Shown here one piece after another: positions 13,801-28,800 of a DNA stretch of 64,000 bases. Source of the DNA: Chaetorhynchus papuensis. Its lineage: Eukaryota; Chordata; Aves; Passeriformes; Rhipiduridae. The stretch covers positions 1-64,000 of the forward strand of contig VWYX01001321.1 in assembly GCA_013396525.1 (NCBI GenBank), in the 5' to 3' direction. The notes beneath the pieces are model-generated. The model made no database searches. It was not told the DNA's origin and saw only the letters and a program-made list of their open reading frames with translations. Each line of letters begins with the position of its first letter. The first letter of the stretch is position 1. Position numbers and translations under genes: made by a program.

Positions 13801-16800
13801 TTATAACCCTGTTATACCTTTTTACAACTTCTGTATTCTTGGTGCTTCTTGCCTACCTTCTTGGACTTGTTTGTCAAGCTGGGAGACTGAACATTTTAGA
13901 AGCTTCGTAATCAGAGATCAGTGTGCCCCAGAGCCCAAGGTCCTCTCCAGAACACATTTTGTAAACTGAGATAGAACCATCCAGGGGAAGGTTCCTTGGG
14001 GAGGGGGGCTCACTCCAGCCTCTCCTTGGGGAATCTTTGATAGATGTGCTAATTAGTAACACCTCTAATGTGATACCAGATCTTCGGTGGGGGTGCATTG
14101 GGGTGTGCATGGAGGTGCATTCGACCTGGATGTGGTGCACCTAAGGATCCTTAAAATAAATCCCAAGGTAAAATCCCTTTTTCCCTTCTAACCGTGTTTG
14201 ACTCTTGATTTTAAGACCAGGAAAAGGCATCAGTATGAATTTAACTTTATCTATTTTGTACTTAATTGGAATGTTAGAACTATTAGAAGGTACCATGAGG
14301 ATATCAGTGATGTCAGTCATGGCTTTGTAGACCCTTTCTTTATGATGTTAAAGCCTGGAGCTACTGAGGCATTCTTTGATAAACCATGCCACTGGTCTGC
14401 ACTAGAACTGTCACTCTGGTGTCTGACTGCTTTCCAGTGTTGAGATCAAACCAGAGATCTGGAGTTTCATAGGATATTTTCTCTCCACCTGTTGTGGCAT
14501 AAACTCAGCTGGCAGCCACTCACTCCCCACCAGTAGGATCAAGGAGAGAATGGGAAGGGTGAAAGCGAGAACACTCCTGGGTTGGGATAAAGATGGTTTA
14601 ATAGTGAAAGCAAAAGCCATGCAAGCAAAGTAAAACAAGGAATTCCTTCATTGCTTGCCATGGTTGGGCAGGTGTTCAGCCTTCCCAGACGAGCAGAACA
14701 GTGACTTGGGAAGACAAACAGCATCACTCCAAATATCCTCCCTTCCTCCTTCTTCTCCCCACTTTATATTCTGGTCATGATGCCATAAGGTCTGGAATGT
14801 CCCTTTGTTCAGTTGGGGTCACCTGTCTCAGCTGTGTCTCCTCCCAGCCTCCCACACACACCCAGTCTCCTCACCAGCCTGGCAGTAGGAAAAGCAGGAA
14901 AGACCTTGGCTCTGTGCAATCCCTGCTTTGCAATAACAAAAACATCTCTGTATTATCACCCTTGTGTGCAGCACAGATCCAAACCACAGCCCCATTCCAG
15001 CCACTGGGAAGGAAATTAACTGTACCCCAGCCAAAACCAGCATGCCCTCCCTCTTCCACAGCAAAATTTTGGGTGTATCCCCATGCCTGCATCCACTGAG
15101 GTTTTTTAACCCTCCAGATTAATGATATTCACTACAAAAGGTTAAACCTGGGAAAATGAAGGAGTCCCACGTTCAGGTCTCAAGCTGAGCTGTTAAAAGA
15201 CAGGGATCTCCCCCTTGGTGTTTCCTCTTTCATCATGTTTTATGTGGCAGATCCTTTTTCTAGAGCTCAGGAGAGAGTCATTACTGTTACTGGTTGTAGA
15301 GGCCTGAGGACCTCTGTTGTTCTGGGGCACAGAATAAGAATGTAGCTAAAATTCTGTTCTCAGAATATTTGTCCTTCAGAATATTGGCTCTAAACTACCC
15401 ATAATTGCATTACTTTTGCACTGTTACTGCGGCCAGCTTCTTGGTTTTGCTCCATTTGTTTCATGAGCATTTAATAATTCGAAAAGGAATCTGAGGTTAT
15501 GCACAGTATGTACCATGGGAAATTCCTATTCCAAGTGAAATCAACGGTGGCATTCCATTCATATCTGAAGCACTATTCAAACCTTTCATAATCTAGCAAA
15601 ATTGTCTATTTACCTTATTTATTTGCCTTATTTATTAGCTTTTAGAAGTTCTTTGTGAAAATCTTGGGTAGGCTGCTCCCACTTTGTCCCTTCAACCTTT
15701 CGGGTTTGTTTTTTTGGTGTTGAAATGAAGGGCTTTGGGAAGAAAGACTTTGTCTTTAGAATTCCTTTCAGTGCAGGGTAACCAATTACTGACTCCACAT
15801 CTTTTTGTTTTTCACTTAATGGTTTGGCATTTGTGCTCTGCATTTTAAATGCCATTTTTGCTTTTGCTTTCTGGATGAGATCCAGAAAACAAGGTGCTGG
15901 GGAAGAGCTCAGGGAATTTGAATTGTGCTTGGCCCAATTTGCTTGTAACTGTGGACAAGTAGAGTTCTTCGATCAGTAATTCTGTGGGGGGGTTTTTTTG
16001 TTTGGTTTTTTTTTTTTTTTCTTCTTCTTTTTTTTCGTGTTTTTTTAAAAATTTTTTTTATTTGTCTTTTCTCAGTTTTAAGCTTTTAGGCCTTTAGAGA
16101 TTCCAAGCAGTGCTGTTACAAAAACAATAACAAGCAATTTCTGCACATAATATGTGGATTGTGATGGCTCTAGAATAAAAACGTGTTGCCAAATCAATTC
16201 ATTACACTCAAAAAATGAACTCTTGGCAGCCATGTAGTCAGAATAAAACCCAATCTTCCTCATGACTTTCAAGGATCCCTTTCTTGCTTGCTAGATTTGT
16301 AAGCAACAAAGAGATGCCAATGCCATTTCTCAGATTAAGGACTTCTAAAGGGCTTTCTTGAAAAGTAGCCTCGTGCCATGCTGCTTGTTCTGGAATCACA
16401 GATGCAAAAAAAGTGGGGTCTCTGGACACTTGGGAGCATGGGTTTCTTGTTCCTCTAGCAAAGAATTACAGTGCAAGATTTAATGAAAGCGATTTAACCT
16501 GAAGTCACTTGTTGATTTGGGTTCTGCTGGCGAGACGGTCGCTAACGGACAAACGGGTTCCAATGTTTCAGCACGGGAGACGCCTGATGGTGGATCAGTG
16601 CACGACGTGTGACTGCTTCCAGTCAGCACCTCGGAAATACACCCTGAGATGCACCAAACTGAACTGCCAGGCCTGCCCAGCGGTGAGTGTGAGCAGTCTG
16701 GGGGTTCTGCTTGGGAATGTGTCTGATGAGAGTCGTGTTCTTCGCTGTACTCACCAGTTTATGTTTGGCACAGCTCTGGGGCCTTCGGCCTTTCTTCAGG

Positions 16801-19800
16801 TTCTTCTGACAAGTCTCGGCTCTGTGTTCTTCCCGTGAATTAGATGATATGCACCAAATCTGATCTGAATCCTCAGTGTAGCAAAGATAACTTTACATGG
16901 TACTCAGCTCTACTGGCACATTTTATTGTTTATTTTAGATTACTTAGGGCAATATAAGGTTTGGCAAATAATTTGCAACAGGAACTGCTGTGTCCTCTTT
17001 CCTACAGTGTTATCTGTCCCTCCAGGGACTGGCAGCTCAGCCAGATCTCCATGCTTCAGGCCTTTCCTATGACTCTTCCAAATTGTCCAAAAGCTGGGCT
17101 CAGTAGCATTTGCTTGGTTCCCAGCCCATGCCTTTGTGGATTTGAAGTCATTGTCCCCACCAGTTCCACTGATTTTTTGAAGTCTTTGCTGCTGCTTTGC
17201 TGCCATCACCTGCAAGGAATGACTTTGGCTGAGAAAGCCAGGGGGATGTGGGTCCCATTTTCACTCCACTGACCAGCAGTATGGCAGGACTGCTTGATTA
17301 GCTCTGCTCAGTCGTGTAGTTTTCTCTCTTAGCACCAACACCTCGACTAGAAAGAGACCTAAGTGAGTTGCAGAGGCTGTGTCCAAAGAGCACAGATGAG
17401 CAGCTAATTTTCACAGAAAAAAGCTTAAATGACTGTTTCTCTTCTTCATCCTTTCCCTGGATAATGGATGGAGCCCAACGAGCCCAACAAACCCAGGGCC
17501 TGTGTAAGCGGTGGCTGTGGCACCCAAAATCCACATCTCTAACATGATCCCGTGGGATACCTGGCTCGTGTCCAGGAGAGGCATACACTGATAGGGTTCC
17601 TGGAAAAGAGGGAAGCAGAGTCTTGGATGAGTCCAGTCTCCCATCCTGAAGGAGAACTGGAAGAGACTGGAAATGTAGTTAGGTTTCTGTAGAGAGTAAT
17701 CTCTAACAATAAAAAAATAGAGCAAGACTGCAGGCTCGCATGATTTCCTGCAACCCTTTTTCTTGAGGAATTGTCAACAGTGTCCCAGCTGGCCTGTTGT
17801 GAGTAGAAAAATGATGTTGTGACTTCCAAATGATGTCCAGGGACAGGTGAGTGGTTAGGACAACCCAAGGTCAGCCAGTTTCACGTGGAGAATGCAGCTC
17901 AGATAATTCATAAGTGTTCCACTTGTCCACTGGGCCATCAAACTGGCCTTGACCCCTTTTGTTTGGTGGTGTGGATTCAGCCTGTGACCAAAACGACAGC
18001 CCGGAATACTTTTTGTGTTTTTAGACCCTAATATTACCCCTCCAGTAAGGTTTGGTTATAGACATAGTCTTCCGAAGGGAAAATAAATAGCCAAGCTCAG
18101 TGCTGAGCGTCCTTCTCAAAATATAACTTCCACAAAATATAACCTAGCAGATCCATGAAAAACACCCAAACATACACCAGATTGAATTTGTGGCCAGAGA
18201 CAAGTGTGCATATGTGTGTTCCCACACAAAGATACACAAACATCCATTCTTGCTGCTCAGTGCAAGAAGCCAGCTGTAGAAATTAAAGGTAGAGGAATCA
18301 ATATAATACATGGTAAAAAAAAATATGGGGAAACATTCCTCTCCTGCTTGTTTCACCACCCACACATTTCCCAAACAGCTCCTTTCCCCCCACATGACCC
18401 AAAAGTACAGACTAGACAGAAAATCCTGAAGAAAGGGCCAGTTCTAGTTGGGCTTATTAAGGACTCTGAACCTGTGTTTGGGTGATGTGCAGCTACCCAA
18501 GGGAAGTTGCAGGTCTAGGGATATATGTCCGTTTCTGGCCACTGTAATGAATTTGCAGAGCTTGAGGGGGAAAAAAAAAAATCAAATAAGATACAGAATG
18601 TCTTCATCCCCCTAATGCCAGTGGGGTTCACACCCTTCACAGGATCTTTCCTGTCTCGAAGCCTTTGACTTCACAGTATACTCAGATTAAAAGCAACTCC
18701 TTGCTAATGGATAAAATTTAAGAGTACAAATGGGTTAAGAGTACCAATTCTCTCAGGAGCACCTGCTTTCTCCTGGTTGCTGCAGTTGGGAAAATAAAAG
18801 CAGTGGTAATTGAAGTGCAGCCAAGTCCAGCATATTCTGCTCAGGACGGTCATTTTATGACCTGCTTTAGGTGCTTATATTTTTGCTAGTAGGGCAAGTT
18901 CCCCTAAATAACAATGAACTACGTTTTCTCCCAGTGATTTAATAGCAACCCCCCTTCCCCAAATTCTCTTTCTATAAAAAACATATGGATAACATGCATG
19001 CCTTCACTTGAACCAAGAAGTGTTTGTTTTCTTAAAAATGTTCATCTCATCATAAGCAGCTGTTGGTTTTCTGGAGCAGCTGGGGACATTACTGTGGGAC
19101 ACTTAATGTGTTAGCTCAGTTCCTTTCTGCTTGGTTTGGTTTTTTCCTTTCCGTTATCCACTCTGTACCTTTCTTCCTCTCCCCCTAGTGCTGCTCATTC
19201 TCCCATGCTTTTTTTCCTGCCACTGCTTTTCCCTTCAGTGCTGTTTGTGGGGCTCCATTATTCCCCTTTTCTTTTTCTCTCTCCATTTCCCTTTTATTAT
19301 TTTGTACCTTCCCTGACTCTCTTTTACTCACTTGTATTATCAGCCATTTTCTTTTTCTTTCCATACTCCAAATTTTCCAGCCTCGACTTGTTCTCCCCTT
19401 TCCCTGCCCACTGCTCACTAGATATCTTGCCCTTTTCTCTCCAGTTTCAGCACTTCCAACTACTTTTCCATGTTACACTGTATAAAATTCATTGGCTTTA
19501 CTGAGAAACATTGTGCTGGCTATTGTTTTGTCCACTGAATTTTTTTTTCAACCTTCTTAAAATAAATATGGGATGCATGCTTAAAACAAGCCCAGAAAAA
19601 TGTCCTTTGCCTTCTAGAATTACAGAAGGCAGGAAATCCCTGGGTCTTGCTGTGGAAAATGTGTGCCAACTTCATGTAGCATCAGGCTGAGAGATGGAAG
19701 GGTTCAATATCTTCAGGTAAGTTTTAAGCACTCTTTCTTTTATTTATAAGTAAATGTAAATGTATCATCAATTTCTGTTAAACCCCAGGGAAGTTCCATT

Positions 19801-22800
19801 TTGCTTCATTTTTGATTAGGTAGCATGGTATTACCAGTGCTTTCTGTATCTCAGAATGATTGATCGAGAAAGTTAATTTGTTTGTAAATGAAAAAATAGG
19901 AGACTGCATACCCCGGTGCAAAATTCTAGAGGGGCATTCTAGGTTCATAAATGTTGTCAGGAAACTTTAACTGGAATATGACCTCAAAGAGGTATTTAGA
20001 GGAAATTCAACCCCTCATTTTAAACATGAAATAGGTAAGTTGAAAATGTGAGTTTTGAAAAAATTCTCCAGCACAGAATCATGGAATGGATTGGGTTGGA
20101 ATGGACCTCAAAGATCATCTTGTCCCAATGCTGTGGGCAGCGATACCTTCCACTAGACCAGATTTCTCAGAGCCACATCCAGCCTGGCTTTAATGCATGA
20201 TATGTTCTTAAATGGGAGTGGATATTTTTCTGGTTAAACCCCATCCTCTGTCACAAGAGACAGCACCTAAAATTTTCTCTTATTCCATTCCTGTGAGAAG
20301 TTTTAGATGGGGAGAGTGTGGGAAGAGCCACGAAGCTGGGAAACGGGCTGGAGCACCAGGAGCAGCTGAGGGAGCTGGGAAAGGGGCTCAGCCTGGAGAA
20401 AAGGAGGCTCAGGGAGGACCTTCTGGCTCTGCACAACTCCCTGACAGGAGGAGACAGTCAGGGGGGTTGGGCTCTGCTCCTGGGAAACAAGGGACAGGAC
20501 AGGAGGAAACAGCCTCGAGTTGCACCAGGGGAGGTTTAGACTGGATATTAAATTTTTTCTTCACTGGAAGGATGGTCCAGCTTTGGCACAGGCTGCCCAG
20601 GGCAGTGGTTGAATCACCAGCCCTGGAGGGAGTTTAAAAATGTGTGGATGTGGCCCTTAGGGACATGGTTTAGTGGGGGACTTGGTTGGCAGTGCGAGGT
20701 CAATGGCCGGACTTGTTCTTAAGGGTTTATTCCAACCTAAACGATTCTATGTGGGGGTTGTTTTCCATATATATTTTTAAAGAAGCTCCCAACTCATCCA
20801 GAAGGTAAATAGTTATATATATATGTCTCTTTAAAAGACAGATCATAGGCCAGACCCCCAAATCTCTCACTTAGGGAAGTTTTCTTTCATAAGTTAATGG
20901 AAATTTCTTCCCTGTTAAGACCTGAAAAAGGTCAGGTTTTGGCAATCTGGGCAGAGCTGTGATCAATACGGCCATGGAATTAAACAGAAGATGAAGACTT
21001 TGTTGATAAACAACGCTGTTTACTAAAGATTTTCATGTTTTATGAATGTCACCACCATGGTACTTTAATTGAGACATCAGCCAAGGAAGATCCTGAAAAC
21101 TCCCTGTTGTTTCTGTGTAAAACTAACAGCCCTTCAATCTTTCCAGGCAAATGCATCCCTTCAGGATGGCTGCGACAGTCACTCCTGTAGAGTAAATGAG
21201 AGAGGGGAATTTATCTGGGAAAGGAGAATCACTGGCTGCCCTCCATTTGATGCCAGAAGATGCTTGGCTGAAGGAGTAAGTAGAGAAATGGGTCCTGTTT
21301 CCAGGTTTCCTGATGGACTCAGTCATGTTTATGGTACCTTCTGTGTGCTGGGGTGGGATACTCCAACCCCCTCCCAACACCTTGGCTAAACTGAATTTGA
21401 GCTTTCTCTGAAATTCAGAAAGATGTTGGTTTTCTCTGTTTCAAAGTGTATGCTGGCTCCTTGTGGGTCTGTACTGACTGCTTACAGCAATTCTCTTGTG
21501 AATATGAAGCGGAATATTTGAAATACCAAGCGTTTGCAAGCAGTGCTTCTAACAATGTTCTCAGTTTGGGATCCAGAGCAAAACTGTGTGGGCAATGACA
21601 CAAACTGAGAAATATGCATATGAAATGCTAAGATACTTTTTCTCTGCTGTTATGTGAGATTAGGGAAAGGAATTTTCACACTGCTGTTTGATCTGGAAGA
21701 TCAAACTTCCAGAACTGCAGTTGTTTAGCAGGATAAAAAACCCTGCACAAAGTATCCACCCATCTTACTTGTGATTTGAGGTTAATTAGACACAGAGGAG
21801 CAGAGTGAGGTGGGAATGAAGCACACGGGGCCCTGCTTTTGCTCGTCTGTCAGGTTTTATACATCTCACAGGTGTTTATATCCACCTGTTCCCATTTTCT
21901 TGGTGTGCCGGTTTGGCCAAATTTGGAGGAAAACATCCTCTGAGGGAAGGCAGGTTACAACCACCCCTCCCCCCACCAGGTTCGGGAAAAAAGAAATTTT
22001 CCTCAGAGGAAAGTGAAAGAGATAAAAACTATTTATTTAACAAACACACAGAAAAGTATAATGATGCTAAATAATAAAATCTCTTGCTGTGGAGAGAAAC
22101 CTGGGAAGATTTCAGAGTCCTTCTGTAGGTCCCTCTCCTCCTCCTCGGAGCTGGGTTGGTGTGGGTCCCCTCCAGGGCCTCGGAAGAAAGTTTTCCCAGT
22201 GTGTTCTGATGTTGTGGAACAGTCCAGAAGAGAAGAAAGTGGAAAAAAAAAACAACTCAAAAGTCCCAGGAAAAAAAAGTTCAACTCTCTGGAGAAAAAG
22301 AGCCGAGAGCTGGCTGAAAAGCAAGGGGTGCTTCCTCTGCTCTTGCTGCCGCAGACGAAGAAAGGAACCCAGAGCAGTGTCTGTGTCCTTGAACAATTGT
22401 TTTGAAAAGTTCTCTCAGTGTTTTTCCTTCCCCCTCTCAGGCTCAGTTTAAAGGCTCAGGAAGGCACTTGAATTGATTTCTAGAGCAGACAGGAGGGGAT
22501 ACACATGTCATAGCGTCACCCCAGGACACTTGGGCACAGCAGGAAGCAGGGAGCCTTTAATAAAGCTTGTGGCCAAACCACTCTGCTTGTACACAGAAAA
22601 CAAATGAAGGATTTGTTAAGCATAATGCAGGAAAAATAAAGCTTCTACAGGGCATTTCTCACTTTGTGAAATTATAATACACAGTTTTGTTATGCAAACA
22701 AATATTTAAAAAAAATGCCGCATTATATTACAGGCTTGGGGTTATTATCGTATTCAAATGATCTTAATGGAAAATCAGTGAAAAACAGTTTACTTTTTAA

Positions 22801-25800
22801 CCAGAATTTCTCCAACTGCATTTATTCTTCTCCTATCCCCCCCAAACAGAACTATTTGAGCTATAAAATTAGTGGTTTTCCTCTAGTTGGAGATCAAAAT
22901 TTTAGGGTTTTTAATTAAGAAAGCCTCCAAACTTTGCAGCATGTAAGCTCAAGGGTTCAGCACAACAATGGCATCACTCTGCAGTGTAAATATTTCTCCA
23001 TTTTCTTTCACTGTGGATTTTCAATAATTTGCACCACACATATTTCTGAGAATTATTTTTTGGATGGTAGCAATGAAACGAGAAACAAAAAGTTTTCTGG
23101 ATTTTCAAACTTACTTGACAGATATGATATTTCTTAAACAGATATGAGACTTGAATGCTACTGGCTTTATCCTTCTGGTTTCAAGGAATTTATTCTTATT
23201 TAATGTCTTTATTTTAGAGAGCTCCTAATAGAAGGTGAGAGCAATATTTTCAGGTGCTGAACTTGCTAATAAGCCAATTATTTCCAATTAGCTACCAGCA
23301 AATGCCGTCACAATTTCAAAACCTTAAAATTGATAAGGAGAAGATTATTAATGTAGATTTATAATTTTGTATAATATAGATATTCAGGGTTTTGTTTTTG
23401 GGTTTTTTTTTGCCTAGTACCCTGCTTTACACATCTTCCTTCAGCAGAACAGAAATGCCAATTTTTTTTCTTTTTTTTGGCCATTTTAGGGCAGAATTGC
23501 AAAAATTGGCAACACTTGCTGTGACACATGTAAGTAAATAATCCGGAAATCCTGTGTGGGAATGGCAGTGTGTGTAAGTACCTACATTTTCCATAATATA
23601 CAGAGTAATGAGCTCAGGAATGTGGTTATAATAAACCATCAAAGAAGCCCACCTTCTGACTGGGATGCCACTGTCATGTTTTGTCATCTAGAACACGTGT
23701 TTTGACAGTATTCCCAAGTGCTTAGAAAGAAATAGATACTCTCCACATTTTATGCAGATGTTAATTATGAATGTTTTATTTTATTGTTCATCTGGTGATA
23801 ACACGAACAGTCCTGCACAGGCAGCCTGACAAGTCACATAACCTGATACTACTCAATATGTGAGGAAAACACTTCATGAATAATCAATCAACTTAAAATT
23901 AATTAATCAAAAAAGCCAAACCCTGGTGGCAGGAATGTTTTTGATAATATAATAACCAAAAAATGATAGGGGGAATGCATTCCTGTGGAACTGCCTGACT
24001 GCTTCCTAAATTTGTCAGTTTAGGGTCAGTCCTGTAACTCTTAATTTCACGCGTCATTGTGTGGATAATCCAAATGTCAATCTGGCTGTGAGAGTAGGAA
24101 GGGTTTGCTTACATAAGGAAGGATTGCAGGGCTGGGTTCTCATTTCTAAAATGAATCTCTGATGCTTTTGTGAGCAGATAACCTCTCAGTTTTCTCCTCT
24201 GTAAGTAAAAAAAATAACACTGTATCTTATTTAATATTAAAAAAAGATAACAAAGGATTGAAATTCTCTTTTAAGGTCAGAATATCAACATCTTGTCTCT
24301 GTTACATCTTTTAATTATCTTGTTTTTGCTATGCATGTGCTGATAAATAAAAGATGGCCAGCATAGCAGGCCATCACCACACTGGCACAGGAGCTGCTGC
24401 AATAATACCCCTGATGAAGGATGGTAACTCCTAGAGAGTTTGCAGCCTTTGCCTGTCTGGATAATCACTGAGCTCTGGCTTGAGAGATAGAAGTCAGAAA
24501 GCTATTGAGAGACTGTCATCAAATGGATCAAACAGGTAATTTGGTTAAGGGAGCTTTGATCTACCAGGCTACAAGTAAGGAATACTCAAAGTTATTTATT
24601 AACAAAATTTTGAGATTTAAAAGACAAGGTGGTGGGCAGGCTCTGCTAATTGTGAGTGCCAATCACTGTAATTGAGGACAAACTAGTTCCAGATGAGCAC
24701 AGATCAATGCATAGATTTATTTAACAGTTACAATAATTTAAATGTGATACGTCCTTGCAGCAGCAAAAGCAAATTGATCTCAGTGAAGTACTGCCTGCCT
24801 AAAAACTCCTGTATTTAATGGACCTTCGAATCCTTATTTCCACTGATGTTTTCGCCTGGGTGTAGCTCAGTTTTTCACGGACATAGATTATATTATCTTC
24901 CAAGGCCTTGAGAGAGTCCATCTTTCAAATGTCTCAGTGCCATAAAGAACTGGGCAAAGAACTTGTTCCCTCAAGTACAGGCTGATGCCTTTGGCTCAGC
25001 AGAGTCCTACATGTCCTTGGGAAAAGGTTGGTTCAGGAGCCAGTTTCTCTGTTATGCCTTCACAACTGGAGTTTTTTAGTGTGTCTGAGGGCATTGTTCC
25101 AGCTTTCAGGTTTGTAGGAGCATATAAGTGAGCAGGTCTTATTTTCTCATGAGGTTTTTGTGGTGCTAGCCACAGGGCTTGATAAATGGCAAAAGATATT
25201 CCTTCTTTTCCCACTGAACAAAGAAGTTGTGTCTCTGCTTCTCACCTCTTTTCTCTATTGATGTCAATCTCACGTCTCGTTAAGCTACAAGCACTTGCCT
25301 TTGCTGAGAGGTCACAGTCAACAAAAAAAGTAAATAATGGGGGTAAAGTAATTAGAGAACAAGTTGATAAGTCAGGAGCAAAAAGGGGATGAAGCTGCGT
25401 TGAGGCTGATGACAATTATTTTGGTTGTGCTTTTCAATTGTGTAGACACAACTGGCCTTTCAGGTGGACAATTTTTATCATATGAAGTGATGAAATCATT
25501 AAAAGAGAAAGGGCATTTCCAACCCTGGAACCAGAAACAAGCTGCATTTTTTTTTTTAATGGAATGTATGGTTTTAGCAAGGCACAGAGTCAATTTGGTA
25601 CCAACATTCCAATAGAAAGCTGTGTTTGCTGGTAGGAAGATGAACACCTTTCTCTCCCCTTTGTGTATGTACTTAGTTGTGCAGTTGCCCTGCTGAATTC
25701 CTTCAACTTTCTGTCTGGTGAGTTGTACCTAAAAATCAGTCCAGCGTTCTGTTAAACACAGAATTTCCGCTGGTTAGCTAGAAATGGGTACGAGGAGGAG

Positions 25801-28800
25801 CCTGTGTTTTCACAGAGACATAAAACTACACTAACAGTACACAGAGCTGCTCTTCTCTGTGCACAAAACACCCACTTGAAAAAAGCATTGGCTCCTTCAC
25901 AAGCCTTTAGATGCAGACCAAAACACGCAAGAGTTCAGAAGAAAATATTCTGGATTAGTCTATATTTGAGTATAGTAATGATGAAGTTCCCTTTGAAACT
26001 GGGGGGGACAGAGTCCCTGTTGGTTACCAGAGTTAGCAGCTCAGAGCAATCCACCCTCACTTCACAAAGAGGGATCAGCCAATTCCCTGAGCTTGCACCT
26101 TCCAGACAGATCAAATCCATACCTACTGCCTCTTGTGTGGATTTCTTATAAGATGGAAGAAACCCCAACAAAACAGGGAGAATTTACCTAACATGAAGCA
26201 AGAAGTGTTGGAAAACAGGTATAAGGAGTCCCCACAGTCCAGAAGGCAGCAACTCACCTCTGCACGTGAGGTCATCTGGAGAGCTGCTCCCACTGACTCA
26301 CCTTGAAAGGCATCATCCCAAAGCAATGGTGTAAAAATTCTTGTTTCGTTTTGCCTCTGTCTCATTAGTTTTTTTATTCAGAGCTTGCATTAAAATGCAG
26401 GAAGCGCAAGGTTCATCTTCTAATTTGATGTTTATTATTCTCTTATCTATAGTACAGCTGCACGGGATGTGCTTCTGAGTTAACAAGGTGGAAAAGGCCG
26501 AGAGTTCTACTTTCAAGGTCTCTTTAAGCCCAATCTATCCAATTATGGAATGCCAGCTAATTTATTTTTACTTATAACCCAGTAACTATTCATTTGAGAT
26601 CCGCCCTGCGGGTTTTTTGAACCAATACCAGAACAATACCTGAACACCCAGATTTGTGAAGAAGAAGGAGGAAAGAAGAAGAACAAACCCACACCCAAAA
26701 TCCCCCATCTTGTTACTAAATCCCATAAATCTGATTTTCTACATCTCTACGTATTCCACTCAGTGACATAACACATTTCTTTTTACTTACACAGCAACAA
26801 TCTCAGTGCTATCACATAATTTGGGAAGTCTTTCCCAAGGCCTCAGGTCGAATGCAGTGTGCTTTTGAGGATCATTACCTGTCAGCACTGAAAGACTGAA
26901 ATTCTCTGAACTCAGGGTTCCGACACAATGGGATCTTTCTCCTGTACCAGCCCGGGGAATAGTCAGGACAGGGTGCTCTTTTTGCCTGAAAAGGATGTTT
27001 GCGTTCCCATGTGTGTCATCTTTTTCCTGCTTTTTCTGCTTTACCATTGAACTGTCCTTAAAAGGAAAGTTGTCTAAGACCAGGTAGGAGGCTGGTGTTA
27101 GATGGCCAAGGTGACTTTAAAACAAAGCAGTCAATTGAAAAGAAACTTGAGGGAAACCCTCCTCTCTAGTGGAACTTTAGGGCTGTAGTGTGAAATAATC
27201 ACACAACTCTACATGAATTACTCTGAGGAGACATACCCAGCTAGGGTTCTTACCAGGAATGCCATCTCACTAACAGCAGTTTCAGGAGTAAAGGGAAGTG
27301 AATAATAAACGGCAATTGTCAGCAGTGTCAAACACTTTTTTCTTTTTCTTTTTTTACGGGGTAGGTGTGGAGGTGGAATGTCATCCAGTAAGCACCAGAC
27401 TGCAGTATGGGAATATCAATGGATGTGTGGCTGAAAAGGAGGTGCCCATTTCTCATTGTGAGGTAAATAACAAAAATCAACCCCCCTCTGCCCCAAGACC
27501 TCCCCTTTCCCAAAAGGAAGCCTTTTCTTCCACCATGGTTTCTCTTCAGTAACTGGAGCATCAGTTTCTGTCCTCAGTGATTGACTTGGGGTTAATCTCA
27601 TTGGCACTTCTTTCCTGAAGTAATTTGGTGATGCTGGATTTTCCCTAGTCAAGCCAGCATGAAAAAAGGCACATTTGTTAGACACAATGGCTTTGTTCAT
27701 CCCACTCTCCTTTGCTTCCATCAGAAAATAATGACTCTGAAGTCTGTTAGGACTTTCTACATTAAAAAAAGGAATATTTATCTTCACGTGCGTGAAGCTG
27801 ATTTTCAGCCCTGAGTCTGTAGTTAAGCACCGAGCCTCTGGGTTGATTAGGGGACTGTAAATAGGTATTTGGATAAATGACACTTTAAAAGGCCTTTAAA
27901 CCTGAGTCCCAAGATTTGACTCGTGTGCCCTGTAAGCTCTGTGAGTCCTCCGTTAGCCTTGGCACGAAGCTGTTGTGTTCTACGTGTCTTGTGTCTTCCA
28001 TAATCAGATTAAAAGTTTAATTTCCAGCCCATCACTGCTTACACCTTACAGAGCAACTTCCTTTTAAAACAGAAGCATAACTTCCTTTCTGGGTGTTCCC
28101 ATCTCTGCTCTTTCCAAGGTAACCAGGCCTCATACAAAGATTTTAATCAACCCTTGTGTGCAATCCAAGTCATGGCATAACTAATAATTCTAGACCTCTT
28201 GTCCTATCTTCAAAGTAAATGATCCTTAGCCATAAAGTCATGGGTATCAATGTTCCCCCCGCACAAGTCCAGATTTTTTATTGGGAATAAATAGTATTAA
28301 GTACATTTTTTCTAAAGTCCTCCCTGAGAATGATAGGATAGTTTAATCTAATTAGACTGGGAAATAAGAGCACAGAGCCACAAAAGGAAATGGACTCTGA
28401 CAGAGTGTGATGTGGGGCCACTTGTTTTTACATCATGAAGGCTTATAGCTACAGGCACTGACAGCTTGGTCTAAATTAGTTAAGTGGCCAGACAAGCAGA
28501 ACAAGGAAAAATAGCACCAGCAGGACAACAGTGGACATGTGGCTTGCAGCATTTGGGCTAAAGCACTTTCTGATGTATGATAACCACATTTGCTCAGAAG
28601 CCAACATCATAGCTCTGGACATTCCCTATGAAATTTTAAATTCCAGGCTTTTGTGTGTGTGTGAGCAGTTTCTTCACCTCTCCTTTGCTCTGCTTTTGCT
28701 TGTAAGAAGTCACTCTTTGAGCAGCCCCCCACACTCTGGAGTCAGGTACCTGTTTCTGAGTTCATGTTTTACAGCAGAGCGCAGAAGCCGGGCAAAGTCA

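Larger units (their letters stand above)
11383..16571 (+). other. VWF: Long VWF intron (exon 46 to 47 equivalents)
   Basis: No coding exon was recognised in 5.2 kb. It carries a 19-bp perfect tandem duplication (11617-11654), an LTR-like segment near 13.9-14.2 kb and a minus-strand LTR at 14490-15042. A T-rich low-complexity tract lies at about 15988-16060. The remainder shows no feature I can name. Confidence 0.6.
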
